DNA of 64,000 bases, taken from Dryas octopetala (Eukaryota; Streptophyta; Magnoliopsida; Rosales; Rosaceae). The stretch covers positions 1,875,825-1,939,824 of the forward strand of contig OY992836.1 in NCBI GenBank assembly GCA_963921425.1, read 5' to 3'. The position numbers and the translations under genes are program-made. Numbering within the stretch: the first letter of the stretch is position 1; each line of letters begins with the position of its first letter. The notes beneath the pieces are model-generated. The model ran no database searches. It was not told the origin of the DNA and saw only the letters and a program-made list of their open reading frames with translations. Shown one piece after another: positions 22,069 to 33,586 of this stretch.

Positions 22069-24323
22069 TGTTGAGTGCTCATTTTACACTATTTTATGAT
22101 ACTAACTCCCTTACTTAGAGTGCAAGAACTCGATATTTTGTGTGTTGTTAGTTTGTTTTTGTTTTTGTAGGATAAAATGAGCAAAGAAGAGAAAAGAAGC
22201 CAAAAGGACCATTTTCAGACATTTCCTAGTCAAACTAGGAAAACGAGAGAAATCCTGGTCAAACCAGGAAAAGTGCAGAAATCCTAGTTGAATGAGGATT
22301 CCTATTCACACTAGGAAACATCAAGTCCAGAACCATCATTGCGGAGCCAGAAATGAGAAATCCTGATTGAAACAGGAAATCCTGGTTGAACTAGGAAACC
22401 AAACCCAACTAGGGAAAGGAGTCCTAATGACACTAGGAGACCCCAGGGGCAATATGGTCATTATGAGAAGTCAAAATGGATAAGGAATCCTTCATTTACA
22501 AGAAATCCTAGTCACACTAGGAAATGTTGATCAAAGTCAACTCTACACAATCAAGGTTCCAGAAGCTTCTAGAAGGTGGTGGACATCCTTGGGAATAAAT
22601 GGAGGGAAGAAATGAATTCGAACTCAAATGGAAATGAGGGGCAAAATGGGAAGTCAAAGTTAATGGTCAAGGGTCAACTATGACAAGTCAACAAGTCCAA
22701 TGGGCCATGGGCCTATGCAAATGCCGAAATCTGAGGGGCCATGCATGCATGCATGCACCAGCCCAAGATGAAGCCCAATGCGCAAGCCTAAAGGTGGCAG
22801 CTATGAAGTGAAACCCTAGAGGGCTGGCGTGTGGCACTTAAGCCCAAAGCCAAAGCCCTTGCCGCAAGCCCAAAGCTTCCCCTAACCCTAGCAGCAGCCG
22901 CACCTTCTCTCTTCCTTGCCTCCCAAGGATTCCTCTCCTACTGATCCCTATAAATATATCTCTAAAAATCAGAAAAAGGGTCTGAAGTTTTGTCTCTTCT
23001 CTTTTATTTTTCAGAAACCCTAGTTAGCTTCTTTTTCTTATTCTCTTGCCGCAGCCCACACTCTCTCCCTTCTCTTTATTTTTCTTTCTTTTATTTTTCT
23101 GACGAAAACCCTAGCAGCCACCATCTCTTTTCTTTTCTCTGGCCGCAGCCCCCCATCATCTCCTTCTCTTTTCTTTATTTTTCTGCTGCAGCCCCTATCT
23201 CTTTGCACCTTTGTTTACTTTTATTTTTGCACTCATTTGAGCAGGAGGAACAAGTCTTGCCGCAGCCACCAGCACCCACCTACGCTCCCACCTTGCTGCC
23301 ACCTTGCCGAGCATCTCAGCAACCTTGCCGTGGACTCCAAGGCCGAGCAGCAGCCCACCATGCCATCTTCTTCCAGCCGCCTCTACTTTGCTGCCTTGGC
23401 TTGATTTCTTTCTCCTTTCCTTTTATTTTAATTGTTTTATTATGCTTTGTTTGTTTATGAATTTAATCATGTGTAGCTGAATATTGGGCTAGGGCTAGGA
23501 TGAAGCCCTAGCATTGCTGTTCACTTTTACTATGGATTATTAATATTTTGATTGTTTATATGTTGACAAATCTTGGATCTCTGTTTAAATTGAATCTATT
23601 TGTTTTGCATCTTTGACTGATCACCTTAGGTTGCATGCATCTAGAATTATGTTGTGAAACTAAATAAGCTCGAAAGGATGATAGTTTCAATAGGCAACAA
23701 GTGGGTATCCTAAGATAATATTTATGAGAAAAGAGATCATAGAGGACATAGGGTACATTAATTTGGAGCTATGCGCTATGTGTTTGTCACTCTCACAGAT
23801 CGTAACGCCTCTTGCATAGGTAACAGCTGCCTTAGCTTAGAACTAGAGAACATGCAAGTTAACTGGCTAAGGAAGGCCCAAGAAGCTCTTAGTTTATGCA
23901 CAGTAAGGGGAGTAATTGCTAAAAGTGACTAGCCAAACCTTTTAGTAGACGAACTTTGTCAACATGTTTACTTATTGATTGTTAATACCCATAGTGAAGT
24001 GAATGGTATGTTAGTGGTGGATTCTGACCCCTAGTGTTTCTTTAATATTATTTTACCCGAAATCTTTCAGTTGTCATTTTAAAGTTTGTAATTTCTCTGT
24101 TTGTTTAGTTTAGCCTTAAAAACCAATCAAAACCCCCCATTTGCGTGTGTGAGTTAGAGTTGAGTTAATTGAATTTAATTGAGTTAGTAATCGTACACTA
24201 GTACAATTCCCTGTGGGATCGACCTCGTATTTGTAAGCTTTGCTACTTAGCGATTCGTGCACTTGCGAGTTAACCTAGAGCTCAGAAAAGGTTATTTAAT
24301 TTGCTCTAGGAAAACATACAACA
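22069..24323 (+). mobile_element. Family A solo LTR (2255 bp), TSD GCTTC
   Basis: It begins TGTTGAGTGCTC and ends AACATACAACA, flanked by gcttc at 22064-22068 and 24324-24328. It belongs to the same subgroup as the LTR at 331 by its start. Heat-shock element at 22557-22574; TATAAATATAT at 22949-22959; CT-rich leader after it. A 156-codon frame at 22990-23460 runs through the leader and I do not regard it as a gene. Confidence 0.94.
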
Positions 24324-24714
24324 GCTTCCAGAAAGTAGTGGACATCCATGGAAATGAATAGAGGGAAGAAACAAATTCAAATTCAAATGGAAATGAGGGG
24401 CAAAATGGGAACTCAAAGTCAATGGTCAAGGGTCAAAGATGACAAGTCAACAAGTCAAATGGGCCTTCGGCCTAGGTCATGCCGAAAGTCAAGAGGGGCC
24501 ATGCATGCATGCATGCGCCTAACCCTAGCAGCCCAAGCCCAATGCGCATGGTCCAAGGTGGCAGCCCATGCATGCGCATGCATGCCATGCAAGCCATTTC
24601 AGCCCAACATGCAAGCCCAATGTACAAGCCTTAAGGTGATAGCCCATGGAGTGAAACCCTAGCCAACATTGTGCAAGCCCAATGCGCCAAGACCATAGCC
24701 CAAGACCAGCAGCC

Positions 24715-27086
24715 TGATGAGTGTTCATTTTACGTTATTTTATGATACTAACTCCCTAACCTACAGTGTTAGAACTCGATACTTTGGTGTCTGTTATCTT
24801 GTTTTTGTGTTTTTAGGTCTAATGAAGCAAAAATAAGAAATAGGAGCAAATGGAGCCGTTTTAGGACATTTCCTGGACAAACTAGGAAACGAGCAGAAAT
24901 CCTAGTCAAATGAGGATTCCTAGTCACAAGAGGAAACATCAAGCCCAGAACCATCATTGCCAAGCCAGAAATGAGAAATCCTAATTGAAGCAGGAATTCC
25001 TGGTTGAACTAGGAAACCTAATCCTACTAGGAAAATGAGTCCTGATGAGACTAGGAGTCACTAGGGGCAATATGGTCATTATGAGAAGTTGAAATGGACA
25101 AGGAATCCTACATCTACAAGGAATCCTAGTGGGACTAGGAAAGGTTGGTCAAAGTCAACTCTATCAAGTCAAGGTTCCAGAAGCTTCTAGAAGGTGGTGG
25201 ACATCCATGGAAATGAGGGGCGAAATGGAAAGTTAAAGTCAATGGTCAAGGGTCAACTATGACATGTCATCAAGTCAAATGGGCCATGGGCCTATGTGGA
25301 AGTTAATGGCAAGGTGGCAGCCCATGCATACATGCGCATCCCATGCAAGCCCATGCGCCTAAACCTAGCAGCCCAAGTCCATCACGCCATGCAAGGTGGC
25401 AGCCCATGCACTGAAACCCTAGGGCCTATGTGCAACCCATTCAGCCCAAGTCATGCAGCCATGCGCAAGCTAGAAGGGAGGAAGCCCATCACGTCACTTG
25501 CAGCAGCCCAAGTCCATCACGCCATGCAAAGAGAAAGCCCAAGGAATCCTAGCTGAAAAAGAAGTCAAAACCCTGAAAAATAGAGCACCAATTTCGACAG
25601 CAATTCTGTAATTCTCCAGAGAGAACCAGGTAGCATGCCATATATGGTTGGAAAGATACGGATGTTAGCTTCGCAGGGAATTTTACGGATTTCAATTCCG
25701 AGTTTTCTAGCTCAAGATATGGCCATTTTAGTGGAGGTAGCGCAGCAGTTCCGCGAGCTGAAAATAAGTTACGCCCAAAAAGAGCCCAAATCAGCCCAAG
25801 GCCCACTTTTGGCCGAAAATTAGAAGTCTTAAGGAGCAAGAAATTCACTTAAGCCCATGTTCTTTTAATGAAACCCTAGCCGCACCTTGTCTTCTCCTTG
25901 CCTCCAAAGGAATCCTCACCTCACCTCTATAAATATATCCTATTCTCTCATTGTTTAGGGTTCCCATATTTTTATATTTTCAGAATTCAGAGAGAGAGGG
26001 GGGGCCGAATTTCAGAGAGAGAGAGTGAGAGGGTGGCGCCACTTGAGGGAGAATGAGAGACCATGTGCCGCAGCCCTAGCTCACCTTTGCTGTGAGCCTC
26101 CTTGCTGCTATGTCTCTCCTCTTCTTCTCTCTTGTGCCGCTGCCACCCTCTTGTGATGTTCTTTGTTTTTCTTTTGATTCTCTTCTTTTTCTTTAGTTAA
26201 TTAGTTGTTCTTGCTTTCATTGTGGATTTAATTATTATAATGGAAGTTAGATCTTTTATTTTCTTTATTATTATGTTTTGAGTTTTTTATTGCTTTGCTA
26301 AGTTGGATGATGAAACTTTAATTGTGAGTTATGCAATGGTGACACTTGTGATTTAATTTGATGCATGTAGTAAATCCTTGATCTCTATTTAAATTGACTC
26401 TATTTGTTTTGCATCTTTGACTGATCACCTTAGGTTGCATGCATCTAGATTTATGTTGTGAAACTAAACAAGCTCGAAAGGATGATAGTTTCAATAGGCA
26501 ACAAGTGGGTATCCTAAGATAATATTCATGAGAAAATGGATCATAGATGACATACAGTACATTAATTTGGAGCCATGCGCTATGTGTTTGTCACTCTCAC
26601 AGATCGTAACGACTCTTGCATGGGTAACAGCTGCCTTAGCTTAGAACTAGGGAACATGCAAGTTAACTGGCTAAGGAAGGCCCAAGAAGCTCTTAGTTTA
26701 TGCACAGTAAGGGGAGTAATTGCTAAAAGTGACTAGCCAAACCTTTTAGTAGATGAACTTTATTACATTTATGCATTATCTTGAATTGCTTGGTTGTATT
26801 TCCATCAATTGGTGTGGATTCTGAATTCTTAGCATTGCAATTGTGTGTGTGTGTGTGTATGTGGTGTGTGTGAGTTTAACAATCTACAAACCCCCCTGCC
26901 GTGTGTGTGTGTTTGGTTATTCTAGTGGTAAGTTGAATTGGTTTGATGTGTATTTACCTATTCCTCGTGGGATCGACCTCGTACTTATACGCTATGCTTA
27001 CATGAGCGATTCGTATACTTGCGAGCTACAACTTGGTATTCGTTTCTAAATTCCAAGTAAAACAAGTTGTACAAAAAGGAGCAACA
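24715..27086 (+). mobile_element. Family A solo LTR (2372 bp), TSD CAGCC
   Basis: It begins TGATGAGTGTTCATTTTACG and ends GGAGCAACA, flanked by cagcc at 24710-24714 and 27087-27091. Heat-shock element at 25175-25192; 300-bp module at about 25550-25850; TATAAATATAT at 25928; GT-rich microsatellite at about 26843. Its downstream end matches that of the LTR at 331-2547. Confidence 0.94.
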
Positions 27087-27721
27087 CAGCCCATGCGCAA
27101 GGAAGAGGAACCCTAGCTGGCCCTTGCGTGAGTTGTGAGACCCGGAAATTTCCAAATTTATTTTGGAATTTTTCCTTATTTTTCTAGAATTTTTATAGAA
27201 TTTATTTATCGGAAAATCTAATTTTTCCACCTTGAGCTTTAATTGTTTGACCAACTTTGACTAGGGTTTTAACCCAAGTTAGACCTTTAAAAGGTAGTAC
27301 TTTTACTCACGAACCCAACGGTGCAAGTCTCGTATTATTCCGAGTCAGAGATTATTTTATGAATTTCCCAAAATCTCTTTTTCTTTAAAGCATTTTATCT
27401 TAGTTTGTGGAGCTTGAAATTTTTCAAATTTTTCTAAAGGGCAAATTGGTAATTTGACCTCATAGTTAATTAGTACTAGTCGATACGAGTCTGTAGTATT
27501 TTTCGGGGTATTTTTCTGAGTCTCGAGCTATTTTTAATTAATTTTTGAAGTTGGGGAATATATGAAAAAGAAAAATAAAATAGGAAATCACCAGATCGCG
27601 CCACGTGGCACGATCTGGAGCGTCCATCGCTGCATGGCAGCAAGATCTGATGGTTGCATGTGCAGCCAAGTGTTAGTGCACATGCCACGTGTCACTTCCT
27701 CATTGGCCCATTTTGTGACGG

Positions 27722-27795
27722 TTGACTTGAGTCAACCCAGTCAACTCGGATGAGTCAACCGAGTTGACTCACTCACTCTCTCCTCCTATAAATAG
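27722..27795 (+). promoter_or_regulatory. W-box cluster and TATA box in the Tekay-like LTR
   Basis: TTGAC/GTCAA cores at 27722, 27731, 27740, 27754 and 27764 lie within 47 bp, and TATAAATAG follows at 27787. The cores form near-perfect palindromes: GAGTCAAC and GTTGACTC are separated by three bases at 27752-27770. TTGAC is the core of the WRKY-bound W-box; stress control is inferred. Confidence 0.6.
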
Positions 27796-28729
27796 TGCCG
27801 CACATCCCAGCTGATCCCTCACCAATTCAGCCGCACGTTTCCCAAGAGAGAGCTTCTCTCTCCTCCCTCCTCATTTCTCTCTCTTCTTCAATCTTGTTTT
27901 GAGTTTATCTTGAGTTCTGGAGCTCCGATCGACGATCCGATTTCGCCTACGCGATCGTGGCGACGAGCTCTTCAATTCTAGTAGTGTGAAGGCTATGTTT
28001 TGGTGAAGTTTTAAAAAAATCATTTATGAGCTCCATAGGTAATTTCTTGATCCCTGTCGAACTTCTGCTAAAATTTTGATAAATCTCTTATTCATTAGGC
28101 TCTTTTAATCTTGTTATTTAGCAAGTCTAGTAGTACCGAGACTCTGCCCGTGGGAAGTCTTCAACAGGTATACCCTCAACCCAGCTTATTTAACCTGCTG
28201 TTATTTAAGTTGTGGTTTTAGACAGAACGCTGTTTAACTGTTGTTATCAAATGAACTTAATAAATATTGAGGCCATATCAGTGGTAACCAAATAACGTGA
28301 TGACTAAGGTCAGTCCATGAGCATGCAGGCGTTGGGTACTGAGCCAGAGCTCCCTCAGTTTCTCCATGCACTGACCTGGTCACTTTGTAGGTTCATATCT
28401 GATCAACCTCCTCGACAATGAATTAAAATAGATATAGAAACCACACGGTCTGACATGACTGTTTGCCTCAGGGTGCAAGGTCATATCGGATTAAGAATTC
28501 AGAGAAGCCTAGCAGTTACGCTAGTGCCAAACCTCTGAATTATACCTGGTCTTAACAGACAAGGTCATCGATTTACGTGAAGACCGTTTTTAACACCAGT
28601 TGTTGTCAAACTAGGAACTCCAGTTACCTAAAAGAGATCGTTGCGACGTGGCAAATTGTGATTTGTACTCGAAAACAAGCAAAAGCTTTGGACGCTAGGT
28701 AGGGGGACAACACACTCTGACTAGTGGAT

Positions 28730-31267
28730 TGATGAGTGTACATTTTGCATCACTTTATGATACTAATTCCTTAACCTAGAGTGTTAGAACTCGCTATTTT
28801 GTGTTTCTTGTCTTGTTTTTGTGTTTTCAGGTCAAATGAAGCAGAAATGAGAAAAAGGAGCAAATGGAGCCATTTTGGGACATTTCCTGGTCAAACCAGG
28901 AAAACGAGTGAAATCCTGGTCAAACCAGGAAAAGTGCAGAAATCCTAGTCAAATGAGGATTCCTAGTCACACTAGGAAACATCAAGTCCAGAACCATCAT
29001 TGCGGAGCCAGAAATGTGAAATCCTGATTCGAACAGGAAATCCTGGTTGAACTAGGAAACCTAACCCAACTAGGGAAAGGAGTCCTAGTGACACTAGGAG
29101 ACCCCAGGGGCAATATGGTCATTACGAGAAGTCGAAACGGATAAGGAATCTCTCATTTGCAAGAAATCCTAGTTGCACCAGGAAATGTTTTTCAAGGTTC
29201 CAGAAGCTTCCAGAAGGTGGTGGAAATCCATGGAAATGAATGGAGGGAAGAAATGAATTTGAATTCAAATGGAAATGAGGGGCAAAATGGGAAGTCAAAA
29301 GTGGAGGGCCCATGGGCCCTAGGGATGCCGAACCAAGTGGGCCATGCATGCACATGCATGGGCCCAAACCCTAGCAGCCCAAAAGCCACACGCAAGGAGG
29401 AAGATGGCAGCCCATGCATGCGCATGCATGCCATGCAAACCCTAGCAAGACAAGGGGCCATGCGCAAGCCCAAGGTGACAAGCCCAAGATGGAAGCCCAT
29501 GGAGTGAAACCCTAGCCCATCTTGTGCAAGCAGCTGAAGCCCAACATGGAAGCCCAAGACTATCAGCCCATGCGCCAAGGAGGGACCCTAGCTAGGCTAG
29601 GCGTGAGCCACTCAAGCCCAAAGGGACCAGCCCATGCCGCAAGCCCAAGGGTCAGATAACCCTAGCTGAAGCCGCAAGGCACTAGGAAAGGGAAACCTAG
29701 CAGCCGCATGTTTCCTCTTCCTTGCCTCTCAAGGAAGTCTTCTCCTATTTAAACCCCCTCCATTCAGACTTTTAGGCATTCATTCTTTTCACCCACACTC
29801 CAGCCGAAATCACTCTCTCCCTCCTAGCTTTATTTTTCTGTTTTAGGGTTTTAGTTTGAGACTTTTATTTTCTTGTAAGGTGAGCCAATTTCAGAGAGAG
29901 GTTTAGAGAGAGGGTGGCGTGACATTGAGAGGGAAGGATCACCCGCTGCCACAAGCCCAAGCTCACCTTGCCGTGAGCCAATTGCTTGTGCTAGGTGCCT
30001 CCTTCTTCTTCTCTCCTTGCCGCAGCCCCCATTTGTTGCACCTCTGATTTTTGTTTTCCTTTTCATTCTAGTTTCTATTCTTATTGTTGGAGTATGTTAC
30101 TGATTTTATTTAATTAATCTGCTGTTTTATTTAATTGTCTCTTTATTTCTTCTATAGCTTTGGTTCTGAATTTATTTAGCTATTTATGTTTATGCAATTT
30201 CATTTATGTAATCTAATTTAATTGTGTAGTTATTTCAGTTGCTTTATGTTTCTGATTTTTAATTAGTGCATGCGTTTAATCTTGTGTGTCTTGCGTTTCT
30301 GATTTCATTTAGTTTATGCACTTTAAATTAGTTGTTTAGTTTATGTTTCTAATTTTGTTTAATTTGCATTTCTGATTTCCTTTTGCAATCATGAATTGGG
30401 ATTTCATTTATTTGTTGCTGTTTTGCTTCTTTTATTTGTTTTATTTAATTATGTAGGTTAGTTATTCTATCTTGCATGTTAGTCGTAGGTCGATTAATGG
30501 ATTCGTATGCTTTAACAAATCGTTTATCCGTCTCTTGGTCTGTTAGTTTGATGTTTGCACATATTAAATTTCCACTATCTATTAAAACCCCCGTCACTAG
30601 TTGTTTGCATCCTTTGACTGGCCACCTTAGGGTAATTGCATCTAGTTTATCCGTTAGGTTTAGCTGTGAAATAGTCAAAGACACTAAACCACAAGTAACA
30701 AGGGAATAAGGGATTATTCTTGGTAGTGGGGTTGGGCGACCTCTATAAGGAAATAGTCAAAGCTTATATGTTGTGCATGTTTGACGTTCTCATAAAACTT
30801 AATGACTCCTGCATGGGTAACAGCTGCCCTAGCTTGAACTAGGGAACATGTAGGTTAACTAGCTAAGGAAGGCCCAAGAAGCTCTTAGTTTATGCATTAG
30901 GAGAACAATGGCGAGAAAGTAACTAGCCAAACCTTTTTAGCTGTCAAACTTTAATATGTTGTGTTCAAATTAACTGTCATTAGCCTTGGATGGTTATTGC
31001 ATGCTTATCTGATTTGAAACTGAAAACTTAACATTGCAAGATAGAATAAAGTGTGTGTGCGTGTGGTGATGTGTGTGTGTGTTTCCATCTTTCAAAATCC
31101 CCCATTTAGTTATTCTAGTGATTATTTGCACTGAATTGTTGTATATTAACCATTCCCTGTGGGATCGACCTCGTGCTTGTACGCTTTGCTACTGATGCGA
31201 TTCGTGCACTTGCGAGTAAACTTAGAATGAGGTAATTGTTATTTTATTCTAAGAAAACACATCAACA
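28730..31267 (+). mobile_element. 5' LTR of the complete element
   Basis: TGATGAGTGTACATTTTGC to ACATCAACA, 2538 bp. Heat-shock element at 29198-29215, RY-type CATGCATG repeats at about 29343-29430, TATTTAAA at 29746-29753 as the likely TATA box, then a CT-rich leader. An antisense 79-codon frame (30445-30684) persists only in young copies and is not called. Confidence 0.95.
29198..29215 (+). promoter_or_regulatory. Perfect four-module heat-shock element
   Basis: TTCCAGAAGCTTCCAGAA; the same in the 3' LTR at 36105-36122. It lies about 540 bp upstream of the TATA-like TATTTAAA. It differs from the 9655 copy only at a spacer position. Confidence 0.72.
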
Positions 31268-31273
31268 AGTTTT

Positions 31274-31291
31274 TGGCGCCGTTGCCGGGGA
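31274..31291 (+). other. Primer-binding site, tRNA-Asp
   Basis: TGGCGCCGTTGCCGGGGA, separated from the LTR end by agtttt. It is an exact complement of the 3' end of plant tRNA-Asp(GUC) with CCA, the primer typical of Athila-like Ty3/gypsy elements. Confidence 0.93.
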
Positions 31292-31450
31292 ATGGTGTCT
31301 AATATCAATGAATTGGTGTAATTAGTCATTAGAATTAGGTTATATTAGCTAGATTTCAGTTTTTGCTAATTTTTAGTTTTTAATAAATGCCATGCCTTTA
31401 TATGCATTCTTTCTACTGATTGTGTGTTTTCTCTTGATTAGGTGTGTTTT

Positions 31451-33586
31451 ATGAACCCTGAACTTGTTGCTAGGTTGGAGAGGCTCAAGGACGAAGCTTT
31501 AGGTGCATCACAAGTCAGCCCGCAACCTAGTGCATCAGATTCGAGTAGTGAAGAGACTGAGAGTGTCGACATGGCTGAAGCAAATGAGATAGTGCCGCAG
31601 CCCCTGAGCCATTTTTCAGCACCTTCGCTGCCCACTCAACCATCGTGCATTCGGTATGCCACCATAGCCACTAATTTCGAAATCAAGAGTGGTCAGATTC
31701 ATTTGTTGCCGAGCTACCATGGGCTGAATGGGGAGGATCCGATCCACTTTTTGAAGGAGTTTTCCGGGGTTTGTGAAGCCGCACAATTGAGGGGCCTGAA
31801 TGCTGATCAGTACCGTTTGAGGATGTTCCCTTTTGCGCTTAAGGACAAGGCAAAGAGGTGGTTGTATTCGCTGCCCAGTGGTTCCATTTCGACATGGGAT
31901 GATCTTTCGAGCAAGTTTTTGAACAAGTTCTATTCCATTTCCAAGACTAATTCGATTCGGAAGGAGATCCTTGGATTTGTGCAAAAGGCGGACGAACCAT
32001 TCCATGAGACTTGGGACAGATTCAATGAGTTACTTACTAGCTGCCCACACCACAACTTATCTCCTTGGTATGTGATTTGTTGTTTTTATCAGGGATTGTT
32101 GGAGAGAGACCAAGCCAAGGTGGATTCGGCATGTGGTGGTGCGTTTATGTCTAAAACGGAGGATGAGGCTACAGAATTGTTTGAGTCGCTTTCTTTGAGT
32201 TCTCAACAATGGGATTCCAATCGTGCAAGAGGAGGACCAAAGAGAGGGTTGTATGAGGTAGCTGATGTGCCAAACACCATGGAGGGACAGATTATGGAAA
32301 TCAAGACTATGGTGCAGAAGTTATCTATGGCTCAAGAGAAGATGATGAGTGCGCAAGGACAAGGGGGTGACGTCGAACAAGTGAACCAGGTTGGGAATTA
32401 TCCTAGGGTGCCATATGATCCATTTTCTAACACTTATAACCCTGGATGGAAGAACAACCCTAATTTCAGGTGGAGCAACAATAATGGACAGCAAGCTAGT
32501 GGGAGCACCAACAAGCCGTATGTGCACCCTAATGCCGAGAGGTCTAGTTTGGAGGACAAGATTGCTCAGATTGCTCAAAGCACCACTTCCCTTGCCCAAA
32601 GCACCAATGCCTTCATGAACCGTACCGAGCAGCAGATGCAAGCCAATTCGAAGGCTATTGCACACTTGGAGAGTCAAATGGGTCAGATTGCCACTATTTT
32701 GGGTCAGAGAGAGAAGGGGAAGTTGCCAAGTCAGCCCATCGTCAACCCGAAGAATGAGGAGCATGTAAATGCTATTTTGAGGACTACTCCAAGAAAAAGA
32801 GTTAGAATGGTCAAAACTAAGGTGGTGAAGGAAGTAATTGAGATCAGTGATAGTGAGGAAGAGGAGGATCCAGACATGACTGAAGAGCATAAGGATACAC
32901 GTGTGATTCCCCTCATTCCGGACATCGACATCACCAAATTTCCAGCAACCATGAGGGAGTTGAAATCTATTGAGAAGAAGGTTGAGAAGCAAGGGCATAG
33001 TCACAATGTTCCTAGGGAGATTCGTGGTTATCTCTTTGCATCTTTTCCAAGCAAGAAGAAGGATCCGGGCTCGTTGGTCATATCATGCAGCATAGGGGAG
33101 CATAAGATCACCAATGCCTTAATTGACAGTGGTGCAGCTATCAATGTCATGCCGCTGGTTGTGTTCGAGAGGCTTGGATTTAAGGAGGCTGATTTGCAAC
33201 CAGCTGATGTGAACATTCGCTTCGCCAACTCTTCAGCCCAAGAAGCTTGTGGTATGCTTGTGGATGTTTTGGTTAAATGTCGTAAATTACTAATCCCCTC
33301 TGATTTCATAGTGCTAGATGTGCCGACAATTCCGGGCGATGTCTCTATTATTCTTGGGAGACCATTTTTGTGCACCTCTAACATGGAGTACAAAGCATTG
33401 GAGAGCGCCATGACGATTCGGTACTACGCCAAGCGAGAGTTGTATGTGCTCACTTCCGAGATGCCAGAAAACGAGGAGGTCATTTTTTATGGAGAGGAGA
33501 AGTCCGAGATGGAGAGCTTCCTCAGTTCGATCCTAGGGAATGCCGAGAGTAGCAATGGCAAGAGGAAGAGGGAAGGACGCAAGTAA
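31451..33586 (+). CDS. gag-pro: Gag-protease polyprotein of an Athila-like element
   Basis: 711 codons from the first ATG (the upstream in-frame GTG at 31442 is not a likely plant start). Gag assembles the virus-like particle in the cytoplasm; the protease cuts the polyprotein. Residues about 85-250 form the retrotransposon Gag domain, with LRLR-like and KDKAKRWLYSLP blocks, then FYSISKTNSIRKEI and the SCPHH region. YNPGWKNNPNFRW near residue 330 is typical of Athila Gag. A Gln/Ser-rich helix-like stretch lies near 390-420 and an acidic run near 465-480. The retropepsin part has an intact active site, D559-S560-G561, and the ILGRPF motif at 634-639. I see no CCHC zinc knuckle. The chain ends in a basic tail before the stop at 33584. 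Polymerase functions are missing downstream. Because the frame is open, the element could support itself and deletion relatives with Gag. Confidence 0.93.
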   Translation: MNPELVARLERLKDEALGASQVSPQPSASDSSSEETESVDMAEANEIVPQPLSHFSAPSLPTQPSCIRYATIATNFEIKSGQIHLLPSYHGLNGEDPIHFLKEFSGVCEAAQLRGLNADQYRLRMFPFALKDKAKRWLYSLPSGSISTWDDLSSKFLNKFYSISKTNSIRKEILGFVQKADEPFHETWDRFNELLTSCPHHNLSPWYVICCFYQGLLERDQAKVDSACGGAFMSKTEDEATELFESLSLSSQQWDSNRARGGPKRGLYEVADVPNTMEGQIMEIKTMVQKLSMAQEKMMSAQGQGGDVEQVNQVGNYPRVPYDPFSNTYNPGWKNNPNFRWSNNNGQQASGSTNKPYVHPNAERSSLEDKIAQIAQSTTSLAQSTNAFMNRTEQQMQANSKAIAHLESQMGQIATILGQREKGKLPSQPIVNPKNEEHVNAILRTTPRKRVRMVKTKVVKEVIEISDSEEEEDPDMTEEHKDTRVIPLIPDIDITKFPATMRELKSIEKKVEKQGHSHNVPREIRGYLFASFPSKKKDPGSLVISCSIGEHKITNALIDSGAAINVMPLVVFERLGFKEADLQPADVNIRFANSSAQEACGMLVDVLVKCRKLLIPSDFIVLDVPTIPGDVSIILGRPFLCTSNMEYKALESAMTIRYYAKRELYVLTSEMPENEEVIFYGEEKSEMESFLSSILGNAESSNGKRKREGRK

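Noticed and set aside
30445-30684. 79-codon antisense ORF with LIDSG, resembling a protease active site
   Set aside because: It lies antisense within LTRs and persists only in young copies; the older LTR copy at 41999-42295 has internal losses. No retropepsin context around the motif.
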